Below are positions 24,195 through 32,113 of a stretch of DNA of 64,000 bases, piece by piece. The position numbers and the translations under genes are program-made. Positions within the stretch are counted from its first letter, which is position 1, and each line of letters starts with the position of its first letter. A model generated the notes under the pieces. That model searched no databases and was not told the origin of the DNA. It saw only the letters and a list, made by a program, of their open reading frames with translations. The DNA is from a candidate division WOR-3 bacterium (GTDB taxonomy: Bacteria > Hydrothermota > Tepidihabitantia > Tepidihabitantales > Tepidihabitantaceae): contig JANLFQ010000001.1 of assembly GCA_024653355.1 (NCBI GenBank), positions 828,576 through 892,575 on the forward strand, in the 5' to 3' direction.

Positions 24195-25593
24195 CTCCCT
24201 TCGTCAGCGCCCAGATAAGGGCATCGCCAACAATTGAAACCTCGTCGCTCCGGATTGTGCGGAAGTCAAGGTACAGTTCCTCGTTTGCCACCCGGGCAAA
24301 AACCGGTATCGAGTAAAACCGCAGCCTCTTTGCCAGTTCATCAACCGATATTCCTTTTGGTTTAACTGTCAGGGCGATTGAATCAAGCGTCTCTGTCGCC
24401 AGCGAGCCGCCTCCGACTTCCGCCTTTGTCGGTCGAATGGCAAACTCCGCTTTATCTTTTAACCTATCCTTTATTCGCACCAGAAGCGCCCGCGCCCCCT
24501 CTTCCATCTGCGCAAGCGGCTTTAAAATGACCTGAAACAGAGCATGTTCTCGAATTACCCGTTCTTCATCAAGAAAAAGTTCTAATGTTCTTTCCAGCAC
24601 CGCATAGGTCAGTTTGTCACAGCGCAGTGCCCGGGTAAGCGGATTTTTCTTCATCCGCTCAATCAACACCTTTTTACCAACAATGATGCCTGCCTGACCG
24701 GCACCAATAAGTTTATCACCTGAGAAACAAACAACATCAGCGCCGAGCGCAATTGACTCCCCAACCACCGGTTCTTTCGGTAAGCCGTATTTAGAAAGGT
24801 CAACTAAAGCGCCCGAACCTAAGTCATCTATTACCGGGATTTGATGCTTCCGCCCCAGCGCTACCAGTTCCGCCAACCCAACCTCCTTGGTAAAACCAAC
24901 AATGCGGTAATTCGAGGTGTGCACCCTTAAAATCGCTGCTGTTTCCGGGGTAATGGCATTTTCATAATCCCGCAGATGGGTGCGATTGGTTGTCCCCACC
25001 TCTACCATTCGGCACCCGCTCTGGCGCATCACATCGGGGATTCGAAACGAACCACCAATTTCAATCAACTGCCCCCGAGACACAACAACCTCTTTGTCCC
25101 GGGCAATCGTGGAGAGAATAAGCAAAGTCGCCGCGCAGTTGTTGTTCACCACCATTGCCGCCTCGGCTCCGGTCAGTTCACAAAGCAGCGGTTCAATATG
25201 GCGATATCTACTTCCTCGCCTCCCGTCTCTGCGATTGATCTCCAGGGTGCAAAAATTTTCACTGACATCAATCAACGCCTGCTGTGCCACCCGGGCAAGA
25301 GGTGCTCGGCCCAGCCCGGTGTGTAACACCACGCCCAACCCATTTATTGCCCGGACCAGACTGGGTTTATGGTTCTCCGCCAACCTGAGCCGCAACACTT
25401 CAATGTCAAACTGCGCCTCTTTTCCGTTGAGAATTTCTGCCCGCACCTCCTCCAGATAACGCCGGATTAACCATTTTGCCAGTCGCGGATGCAACCCGGT
25501 AATAACCGCTGACAACCTCTCATCGCCCATAACCTTTTCCACCGCCGGCAACTGGCGCAACCGTTCCTTTTTTTCTTGCTCAGTTAATCCCAT
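24187..25593 (-). CDS. selA: L-seryl-tRNA(Sec) selenium transferase
   Basis: SelA converts seryl-tRNA(Sec) to selenocysteinyl-tRNA(Sec) with selenophosphate. The 468-aa product has the N-terminal domain (LRQLPAVEKVM), the RRDGRRGSRYRHIEPLLCEL stretch and the PLP lysine K294 in FSGDKLIGAGQAG. selB, selD and a tRNA-Sec gene are not in the window. It lies 3 bp after mcsB and overlaps lgt by 8 bp, so selenocysteine synthesis is read together with protein quality and lipoprotein genes. Confidence 0.94.
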   Translation of the reverse strand: MGLTEQEKKERLRQLPAVEKVMGDERLSAVITGLHPRLAKWLIRRYLEEVRAEILNGKEAQFDIEVLRLRLAENHKPSLVRAINGLGVVLHTGLGRAPLARVAQQALIDVSENFCTLEINRRDGRRGSRYRHIEPLLCELTGAEAAMVVNNNCAATLLILSTIARDKEVVVSRGQLIEIGGSFRIPDVMRQSGCRMVEVGTTNRTHLRDYENAITPETAAILRVHTSNYRIVGFTKEVGLAELVALGRKHQIPVIDDLGSGALVDLSKYGLPKEPVVGESIALGADVVCFSGDKLIGAGQAGIIVGKKVLIERMKKNPLTRALRCDKLTYAVLERTLELFLDEERVIREHALFQVILKPLAQMEEGARALLVRIKDRLKDKAEFAIRPTKAEVGGGSLATETLDSIALTVKPKGISVDELAKRLRFYSIPVFARVANEELYLDFRTIRSDEVSIVGDALIWALTKGDG

Positions 25594-25596
25594 AAT

Positions 25597-26640
25597 TCAA
25601 CGCACCAACTTCTCGCGGATAAAAGTTGCCCGACGCTCATCCTGTTCGTCGCCGCGCAACTTTTCACCTAAAACTGCCTGAAGGTTCGCCGGCCGAACCA
25701 GGATTAACAACTGAGTTACCTCAGCGAGTCTCAGTTCATTGATAATCCCCAGCGCCACTCCGAACCGCACCATCGCCAGTAAATCGGTCGCTTCTTCAGT
25801 AGAGATAATACGGGCACCACGCAAAAGCCCCAGGGAACGAAATACTTTGTCTTCAACTTCAACCCGCAGGTTGTGCATCAAAAACTGTCGCGCCTTGTGT
25901 TCATAATCAACTATCTGCCGGCAGACGCTACTGACCACCTCGACAATTTCTGCCTCTGACTGTCCAAGGGTTCGCCGATTGGAAATCTGAAACAAGTTTG
26001 CCCGGGACTCGGTCCCTTCGCCGAATACGCCGCGCACCAGCAAACCAAGGGCGTAGGCGCCACGCAAAACCCGCTCAATCTCTTTGGTCAGCACCAGCCC
26101 GGGCAAGTGAAGAAAAACCGAAACCCGAAGTGCGGTACCGACATTAGTCGGACAACTGGTAAGAAATCCGAACTCGGGTGAAAAGGCATAAGCCAGTTGC
26201 CCCTCAAGTTTTTCATCAAGCTCGGCTGCTTTTCCAAACGCCGTGACGAAATCAAAACCTGATGCGAGAACCTGAAACCGGATGTGGTCTTCCTCATTGA
26301 CCATTAGACTCACCGTCTCGTCCTCAGAAACAAAAAGCCCTTTCCGGGTTTTACTGGTTATCAAATCAAGTGATGCCAGATGCCGTTCCACAAAATAGAG
26401 CCCATCTGGTTCGGCGAGCATCTCTTCTTCAAAAAATCGCCCTTGTTTTAGAAACCCGATGTCGGCAAGTGCCCAGCGCACCGTCTCCAGAACCAACTCC
26501 TGCTCAAACTGTTTCATCCTGACGACAAATGGAACATCAATCAGATTACGCGCAAATCGCACCCGGGTGGAAATGACCACATCAGAATCAGGCCCGCTGC
26601 TGGACAACCAGGTACCGACCTTCTCAGGAGTCAGTTTCAT
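25597..26640 (-). CDS. mcsB: Protein arginine kinase
   Basis: McsB phosphorylates arginines of proteins, in Bacillus marking them for ClpCP degradation. The 347-aa protein shows the phosphagen-kinase pattern: VVISTRVRFARNL near residue 25, the catalytic cysteine C163 in LTSCPTNVGTALR, and RANLFQISNRRTLG toward the C-terminus. It overlaps mcsA by 17 bp. Neither ctsR nor clpC, the usual neighbours in Firmicutes, is adjacent. Confidence 0.94.
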   Translation of the reverse strand: MKLTPEKVGTWLSSSGPDSDVVISTRVRFARNLIDVPFVVRMKQFEQELVLETVRWALADIGFLKQGRFFEEEMLAEPDGLYFVERHLASLDLITSKTRKGLFVSEDETVSLMVNEEDHIRFQVLASGFDFVTAFGKAAELDEKLEGQLAYAFSPEFGFLTSCPTNVGTALRVSVFLHLPGLVLTKEIERVLRGAYALGLLVRGVFGEGTESRANLFQISNRRTLGQSEAEIVEVVSSVCRQIVDYEHKARQFLMHNLRVEVEDKVFRSLGLLRGARIISTEEATDLLAMVRFGVALGIINELRLAEVTQLLILVRPANLQAVLGEKLRGDEQDERRATFIREKLVR

Positions 26641-27121
26641 CCCCTCTCCGTTTCAGGCGGTCGCGCAGCGCTGCCGCCTTTTCATAATCCTCCTGTTTTA
26701 TCGCCTTTTCCAGTTCCGCCCGCAGGCGCTGAATCTCCAGGCGCTCCTGGGCGCGCTTTCTCCCCTGATTTGCCGTCTTTCCAATATGCTGGACCGCGCC
26801 GTGCAACCGCCGGATTATCGGTTTTAACTTTTCGGTAAACGCCTGATAACAATCGGCACACCCGAGCCTTCCCGCCCTCTTAAATTCGGCAAAACTCATC
26901 CCGCAGCGCGGACAGATAACTTTGCTATCGCTCTCCTCCATCCTGGACTTCAATTCGGCAATGACCGCACCGCTGTCGGGCTCGCATTCCTCAACTCCGG
27001 TAAGCCCTCGCTTCTTGGCACATTCGGCGCACACATTCAAATCGGTTGCCTTCCCCTCCTTATCCAGCTGTCGCACCACCAGCGTCGCCTCTTTTTTTCC
27101 GCAGATATCACACAGTTTCAT
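26624..27121 (-). CDS. mcsA: McsA, activator of the arginine kinase
   Basis: The 165-aa protein starts MKLCDICGKKEATLVV and holds paired zinc-binding motifs (CDICG, CAECAKKRGL, CPRCGMSF, CADCYQAF) followed by a UvrB/UvrC-type coiled motif (LEKAIKQEDYEKAAALRD). This is the McsA layout. The ATG at 27121 has GGAGG 7 bp upstream; an in-frame start at 27139 would add six residues without support. The gene overlaps lolD by 14 bp and mcsB by 17 bp, consistent with a McsA-McsB complex. Confidence 0.92.
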   Translation of the reverse strand: MKLCDICGKKEATLVVRQLDKEGKATDLNVCAECAKKRGLTGVEECEPDSGAVIAELKSRMEESDSKVICPRCGMSFAEFKRAGRLGCADCYQAFTEKLKPIIRRLHGAVQHIGKTANQGRKRAQERLEIQRLRAELEKAIKQEDYEKAAALRDRLKRRGDETDS

Positions 27122-27794
27122 CTTCCAGCCTCCCATCACACAACCTTAACTTCCTTTGCGCCCGGACTGCCAGTGCTTCATTATGGGTGACAACTAAAAT
27201 CGTCCTGCCTTTTTCCTGGCTCAATTTCACCAGCAAATCCATTAAAGCGTTTGCTGACCTCGTGTCCAGATTGCCGGTCGGTTCATCGGCAAACACCACC
27301 ACCGGCGTATTTGCCAGCGCCCGAGCCACCGCTACCAGTGCCCGTTCACCGCCGGAAAGTTCACCCGGCCGATGTTGCAACCTCGTCGTAAACCCGACCT
27401 CTTCCAGCACCTGTTTCGCCTTTGTCAACGCCGTTTGTCGCTCAACACCGGCAATAAGCAAGGGCACGGCGACATTTTCCAGCACGGTAAACTCTGCCAG
27501 AAGATGATGGAATTGAAACACAAAACCGACCTTCTGATTACGCAACTCCGGCAACCTTGATTCAGGATACTTGAAAATATCAACAGAATCAAGAATAACC
27601 CGGCCTTTATCGGGCCGGTCCAAACCGCCGAGGATGTGTAAAAGCGTCGATTTCCCGGAGCCAGATGGCCCAACAATTGCCACAAGTTCACCATGGCGAA
27701 CTTCAAATTGAACCCCTTTCAGCACATCCAGTTTTTCGGGTCCGGTTTTAAAACTGCGCCAGAGCCCATCGGCAATCAGCACCGGCTCATTCAT
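27108..27794 (-). CDS. lolD: Lipoprotein-release ABC transporter ATPase
   Basis: The 228-aa ATPase has Walker A GPSGSGKSTLLHIL, Q-loop VGFVFQFHHLLAEFTVLENV, signature LSGGERALVAVARALA, Walker B VVFADEPTGNLD and H-loop VVTHNEALA. The FHHLLAEFT stretch and TGNLD are typical of the LolD/MacB group. It overlaps its permease gene by 8 bp. Together they should extract lipoproteins from the inner membrane; a LolA-like carrier is encoded at 48979-49620. Confidence 0.92.
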   Translation of the reverse strand: MNEPVLIADGLWRSFKTGPEKLDVLKGVQFEVRHGELVAIVGPSGSGKSTLLHILGGLDRPDKGRVILDSVDIFKYPESRLPELRNQKVGFVFQFHHLLAEFTVLENVAVPLLIAGVERQTALTKAKQVLEEVGFTTRLQHRPGELSGGERALVAVARALANTPVVVFADEPTGNLDTRSANALMDLLVKLSQEKGRTILVVTHNEALAVRAQRKLRLCDGRLEDETV

Positions 27795-29052
27795 ACCGAA
27801 TCGCCTCCACCGGTTGCAGTTTCGCTGCCCGGTAAGCAGGATAAATGGTGGCAGCGAAGGTGATAATCAGCGCCGACAAACAGACGACAACAAAATCCTG
27901 CCACTGCATCTGCACCGGCAGATTTTTAATAAAATACACATCACCCGGTAAGTTTACAAAGCGGTAACGGTTCAAAAGCCAGGAGACGATAAATCCAAAA
28001 ACCGCGCCCGCGCCGGTGCCAATCACACCAATAGAAGCGCCCACCATCATAAATATCCGGGTAATACTTGGTGACTTCGTCCCGATTGTCTTTAAAATCC
28101 CGATTTCGCGGGTTTTTCTGATAACCATCATCGTCAGCATCCCGATGATGTTGAACGCCGCCACCAGCACAATGAGCACCAGGACAATAAATGTCACCGT
28201 CTTTTCCAGTCGCAGGGCGGTAAAAAGGTTTTTGTTCTGCGTTATCCAGTCAATCGCTCGAAACGGCATATCCAGTTTCATTGCAATCCGGCGCGCTACC
28301 CGCCCCGCATTGTCGACATCAATCACCCGGACCTCATAACCGTTCACCTTGCCGGGCATGCCGAGAAACTCCTGCAGGTCGCGCAACCCCGCAAACACCA
28401 AACTGGCGTTGTACTCATACATCCCGGCATCAAAAACACCGTTGACCCGAAAAGACTTTGTCCGGGGCAGATACCCTAAAGGTGTGCCCGTCCCGGAAAA
28501 TGGCGAGGCGAGAACAATTCGGTCGCCGACAAACACCCCTAAAGACCTTGCCAGTTCTACGCCGATCACTACCCCGGAAGAGTCAAAAGAGAATGAACCC
28601 TCAATAACGCTTCGGGCAACATCAGTCAAATTTCCTTCCAGTTCCGGTTCAATACCGCGCACCACACCGCCTTCTACCAGCCCGCCCGCTTTCATCAAAA
28701 TCTTGGAATAAAGAAACGGTGCCACCGCAACTACCCCGGGCACACTCCTGATTTTCTCTACTATCGAATCACCGGCGCCCGCGTAGTCAATCGGCTTGTA
28801 CCCGTACTGGGAAACAACAATATGGGGCGATGAACCAAGAATCCTGTCCCGCAGCTCTTTATGAAAACCGTTTTGCACCGAAAGAACGATGATAATCGCC
28901 GCCACACCAACAAAAACCCCACCCATCGCGATTGTTGCATTTCCCGAAAACGACCTCTTGCCCCGCCCCCGAAGATAACGGCGGGCGATGAAAAACTCAA
29001 ACGCCAGCCTCCGGCTGAGGGAACTTTCCCGGAGTGAAGCGTCCTGACCCAT
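27787..29052 (-). CDS. lolE: Lipoprotein-release ABC transporter permease (LolC/LolE type)
   Basis: The protein has one N-terminal helix (AMGGVFVGVAAIIIVLSV), a long periplasmic domain and three C-terminal helices with FIVLVLIVLVAAFNIIGML and the MMVIRKTREIGILKTIGTK coupling stretch, the LolC/E pattern. Only one permease gene is present, so a homodimer with LolD is likely. The ATG at 29052 follows the lysS stop by 3 bp; a TTG directly before it is possible. Confidence 0.92.
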   Translation of the reverse strand: MGQDASLRESSLSRRLAFEFFIARRYLRGRGKRSFSGNATIAMGGVFVGVAAIIIVLSVQNGFHKELRDRILGSSPHIVVSQYGYKPIDYAGAGDSIVEKIRSVPGVVAVAPFLYSKILMKAGGLVEGGVVRGIEPELEGNLTDVARSVIEGSFSFDSSGVVIGVELARSLGVFVGDRIVLASPFSGTGTPLGYLPRTKSFRVNGVFDAGMYEYNASLVFAGLRDLQEFLGMPGKVNGYEVRVIDVDNAGRVARRIAMKLDMPFRAIDWITQNKNLFTALRLEKTVTFIVLVLIVLVAAFNIIGMLTMMVIRKTREIGILKTIGTKSPSITRIFMMVGASIGVIGTGAGAVFGFIVSWLLNRYRFVNLPGDVYFIKNLPVQMQWQDFVVVCLSALIITFAATIYPAYRAAKLQPVEAIRYE

Positions 29053-29055
29053 CAA

Positions 29056-30519
29056 CTACTTTCCCTTCTTCAACTGCGGGAAAAGAATCACATCGCGGAT
29101 TGAATCCTGATTGGTAAAAAGCATCACCAGCCGGTCAATGCCGATACCCAAGCCACCAGTGGGTGGCATACCGTACTCCAGGGCACGGCAGTAATCTTCA
29201 TCGAGGGTGGCGAACTCTTCATTCCTTTGCACCGCCTCCTCAAATCGCTGCCTTTGCTCCAGCGGGTCGTTCAGCTCACTGAAGGCGTTACCGACCTCAA
29301 GACCACACACCACCGGTTCAAATCGCTCAACCAGCCTGTCATCTTCCCGATGGGGCTTTGCCAGAGGCGTGGTTTCCTTGGGATGGTCCATCACAAAAGT
29401 TGGCTCAACGATACTTTCCTGAATCAGCTCGCTGAACAACTTGTCGAGCAACTTAGCCCGCGTTGTCCCCGGTTTAACCTCGATACCGAAACGCGCCGCC
29501 ACCTTGGTCAGCAGTGTATCACTCAACTCCAGCGGATTAACTTCGATTTTCTCCTGCAGCGCCTCAACAAATCGCAGTCGGCGCCACGGTTTACCGAAGT
29601 CAATCCTGTGGCCACTGAATTCAATCTCGGTTTTACCGTACAGCTCCTGCGCCAGAAACTTAAAAAGTTCTTCAACCAGTGTCATCATATCGTGATAGTC
29701 GGCGTAAGCCTGATAAAGTTCCATCTGGGTAAATTCGGGATTGTGAAACCGGTCCAGTCCCTCATTGCGAAAATCCTTGCCAATTTCGTACACCCGCTCC
29801 AGTCCGCCCACGATCAACCGTTTGAGATACAACTCATCCGATATCCTCAGAAACATCTCCTGTTCCAGCACATTGTAATAAGTTTGAAACGGCCGTGCCG
29901 CAGCGCCACCGTAAATCGGCTGTAAAACCGGTGTCTCAACCTCGATAAAACCCCGCTGCTCAAGAAACTGACGGATAAGACGGATGATCTTGGACCGCAT
30001 TTCAAATACCCGTTTTGAATCTTCATTAACCAGAAGGTCGAGATACCGTTGCCGATAGCGCATCTCCACATCCCGTAATCCATGAAACTTCTCCGGCAGG
30101 GGTTGAAGCGACTTCGCAAGCAATTGCCACTCCTGGACATGAACCGTCACTTCGCCCGTCTTGGTCTTAAAAACCTCGCCCCGCAGCCCGAGCACATCAC
30201 CGATGTCCAGCAGTTCCAGCAGTTCATAAACCTTTTGCCCCAGAGTATCCTGCCGCAAATAGACCTGTAATTTGCCACTCGTATCCTGGATATGAGCAAA
30301 CTGCGTCTTACCATGCCGGCGTCGCGTCACAAGCCGGCCCGCAACACTCACCACCTTACCCTGAAGCGCCGCGAAGTTACTGACCACATCAGCGGCATAG
30401 TGGGTGCGCTCAAAACGATAGGCATAGGGCAAAATGCCCTCTTGCCGCAACTGGGAAAGTTTCTGCATCCTAACTTCATAACCCGTCGGGGTTGCCGGTT
30501 GCAATTCTTGACCGTTCAT
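29056..30519 (-). CDS. lysS: Lysyl-tRNA synthetase, class II
   Basis: The 487-aa enzyme charges tRNA-Lys. It has the N-terminal OB-fold (VSVAGRLVTRRRHGKTQFAH), class II motif 2 (YEIGKDFRNEGLDRFHNPEF) and motif 3 (GLGIGIDRLVML). The ATG at 30519 starts 7 bp after the -10 box; a TTG two codons upstream is possible but would sit closer to the box. It heads an eight-gene operon through comF. Confidence 0.96.
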   Translation of the reverse strand: MNGQELQPATPTGYEVRMQKLSQLRQEGILPYAYRFERTHYAADVVSNFAALQGKVVSVAGRLVTRRRHGKTQFAHIQDTSGKLQVYLRQDTLGQKVYELLELLDIGDVLGLRGEVFKTKTGEVTVHVQEWQLLAKSLQPLPEKFHGLRDVEMRYRQRYLDLLVNEDSKRVFEMRSKIIRLIRQFLEQRGFIEVETPVLQPIYGGAAARPFQTYYNVLEQEMFLRISDELYLKRLIVGGLERVYEIGKDFRNEGLDRFHNPEFTQMELYQAYADYHDMMTLVEELFKFLAQELYGKTEIEFSGHRIDFGKPWRRLRFVEALQEKIEVNPLELSDTLLTKVAARFGIEVKPGTTRAKLLDKLFSELIQESIVEPTFVMDHPKETTPLAKPHREDDRLVERFEPVVCGLEVGNAFSELNDPLEQRQRFEEAVQRNEEFATLDEDYCRALEYGMPPTGGLGIGIDRLVMLFTNQDSIRDVILFPQLKKGK

Positions 30520-30526
30520 CGGCAAA

Positions 30527-30554
30527 ACTATATCCAGCCCCCCTTCAAAGTCAA
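30527..30554 (-). promoter_or_regulatory. Promoter of the lysS operon, predicted leaderless
   Basis: Minus strand TTGACT (30549-30554), 16 bp, TATAGT (30527-30532), then TTTGCCG and the ATG at 30519. Confidence 0.75.
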
Positions 30555-30567
30555 CTCAGTCCGCTAC

Positions 30568-30596
30568 TGGACATTGCCTCGTAACCATTATAAAAT
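30568..30596 (+). promoter_or_regulatory. Promoter of ruvX, predicted leaderless
   Basis: TGGACA (30568-30573), 17 bp, TAAAAT (30591-30596), then 8 bp to the ATG at 30605. It diverges from the lysS promoter; the two -35 boxes are 13 bp apart. Confidence 0.65.
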
Positions 30597-30604
30597 TCTT
30601 TACG

Positions 30605-31057
30605 ATGTCCCGTATCCTCTGCCTTGACCTCGGTGAACGACGCACCGGCGTGGCGATTTCCGATGAAACCCGCACCATTGCCCAGAGCCTTACCACCATC
30701 TCCCACAAAACCGACAAAGAACTCATCACCGCAATCCAGCACCTCAGCAACAATTACCATGTCGGCAAAATTGTCATCGGTTTGCCCTTGAGCCTTTCCG
30801 GCAAACCCAGCACCCGCTCAGAAAAAATTCGCCAGTTTGCTCACAAACTGAGTGCCAACCTTGCCTTGCCGGTCGAACTTTTTGACGAACGGTTCTCAAC
30901 CACCCGCGCCCAGGAAATCTACACCGAAGTAACTGGCCGGCGTTTTCGCCCCACCAATAACCGGCGCCGAACCGCAACCCATCCTATTGACCGTATTGCG
31001 GCAACTGTCATCCTGGAAAACTACCTTGCCCAACTCAATAACCGGCACGAAAGCTAA
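30605..31057 (+). CDS. ruvX: Holliday junction resolvase-like protein RuvX/YqgF
   Basis: The 150-aa RNase H-fold nuclease begins MSRILCLDLGERRTGVAIS, with the first catalytic Asp in LDLG, then VGKIVIGLPLSLSGKPSTRS, PVELFDERFSTTRAQE and a final D in HPIDRIAATVILENYL. Members process 16S rRNA precursors or act on branched nucleic acids. It is followed 3 bp later by mltG, a frequent pairing. Confidence 0.92.
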   Translation: MSRILCLDLGERRTGVAISDETRTIAQSLTTISHKTDKELITAIQHLSNNYHVGKIVIGLPLSLSGKPSTRSEKIRQFAHKLSANLALPVELFDERFSTTRAQEIYTEVTGRRFRPTNNRRRTATHPIDRIAATVILENYLAQLNNRHES

Positions 31058-31060
31058 ACT

Positions 31061-32038
31061 ATGAACCCCAAGTTCAAGTTTCATCTCCTAATCTATTGCT
31101 TACTTCTCCTCCTTTTCAGCCCAAACTGTAATGAACAACTTCCCCCTGCATTTGCCGGACCGAAAAGAGAAATCACCATCAAGCCCGGAATGTCGCTCAC
31201 GGCAATTGCCGAAAGTTTGCGCCAGCGGCAGGTTATCAACTCGGTTCTCGTCTTTCGTTTCCTTGCCTGGCTGAACAACTATGAACCCCGAATCCAGCCC
31301 GGGCGGTATCGTTTTGCCCCCAACACCGACCCGCATCTGGTCTTAAAAACACTCGCCCGCGATGTCCCGGCACTTTTGATGGTAACCATTCCCGAAGGCT
31401 ACACAACCAATCAGATTGCGCAACTGCTCCATCAAAATGGTATTTGCCCGGGTGACAGTTTTCTCGCTGCCTGTCGCGACACCGTCCTGCTCCGTTCCCT
31501 TGACATCCCTTTCAAGACGGCAGAGGGTTATCTCTTCCCCGAAACTTACGAATTCCAGACCGGCTCTGACCCACGCGCCATTGTCCGCCGTCTTGTGCGT
31601 CAGTGTCGTCTTGTCCTGACCAGTTTAAAAAAAGAAGCCAAAACCGCCCTATCAGAACCCCAGGTTATCATCCTCGCCTCTATCGTTGAAAAGGAAGCAA
31701 AGATTCCGGAAGAGTTCCCGATAATTGCCGGTGTCTTTCTCAACCGCCTCCGGCGCAACCTGCCTCTTCAATCCTGCGCAACCGTTGAATTCGTCCTGCC
31801 CCAACCCAAAGAGCGCCTTTCTTTTAACGACCTGAAAACACCCTCACCTTACAACACCTATCTCCACCCCGGCTTGCCACCCGGTCCAATCTGCAATCCC
31901 GGTAAACTGGCACTCAAAGCGGTACTATTTCCCGCCCAACACAACTACCTCTTCTTTGTCTCACGGGGTGATGGCACTCACATCTTTTCAACAACCCCCC
32001 AGGAACACGAAGCGGCGGTGCGTAAAATCAACCACTGA
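31061..32038 (+). CDS. mltG: Endolytic transglycosylase MltG
   Basis: MltG cuts nascent peptidoglycan and ends glycan synthesis at the inner membrane. The 325-aa protein has an N-terminal hydrophobic segment (LLIYCLLLLLFS), a LysM-like region and the YceG domain with TIPEGYTTNQIAQLL, ILASIVEKEAKIPEE (catalytic Glu), LQSCATVEFVL, SPYNTYLHPGLPPGPICNPG. A cysteine after the hydrophobic segment (SPNC) makes a weak lipobox. Gene order ruvX-mltG is common. Confidence 0.93.
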   Translation: MNPKFKFHLLIYCLLLLLFSPNCNEQLPPAFAGPKREITIKPGMSLTAIAESLRQRQVINSVLVFRFLAWLNNYEPRIQPGRYRFAPNTDPHLVLKTLARDVPALLMVTIPEGYTTNQIAQLLHQNGICPGDSFLAACRDTVLLRSLDIPFKTAEGYLFPETYEFQTGSDPRAIVRRLVRQCRLVLTSLKKEAKTALSEPQVIILASIVEKEAKIPEEFPIIAGVFLNRLRRNLPLQSCATVEFVLPQPKERLSFNDLKTPSPYNTYLHPGLPPGPICNPGKLALKAVLFPAQHNYLFFVSRGDGTHIFSTTPQEHEAAVRKINH

Positions 32039-32055
32039 ACACCGGTTAGAAAAAT

Positions 32056-32083
32056 TTGACCAGAGTCTCTAAATTTTTATCAT
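32056..32083 (+). promoter_or_regulatory. Promoter of the acyl-CoA synthetase gene
   Basis: TTGACC (32056-32061), 16 bp, TATCAT (32078-32083). A leader of about 24 nt contains AAAGGAG (32102-32108) before the ATG at 32114, so this unit is not leaderless. Confidence 0.65.
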
Positions 32084-32113
32084 ATTAGTTCAATTTCGCA
32101 CAAAGGAGTAACA

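Noticed and set aside
29305-29330. GGTTCAAATC as a tRNA T-arm
   Set aside because: It lies within lysS and no acceptor or anticodon arms can be formed around it.
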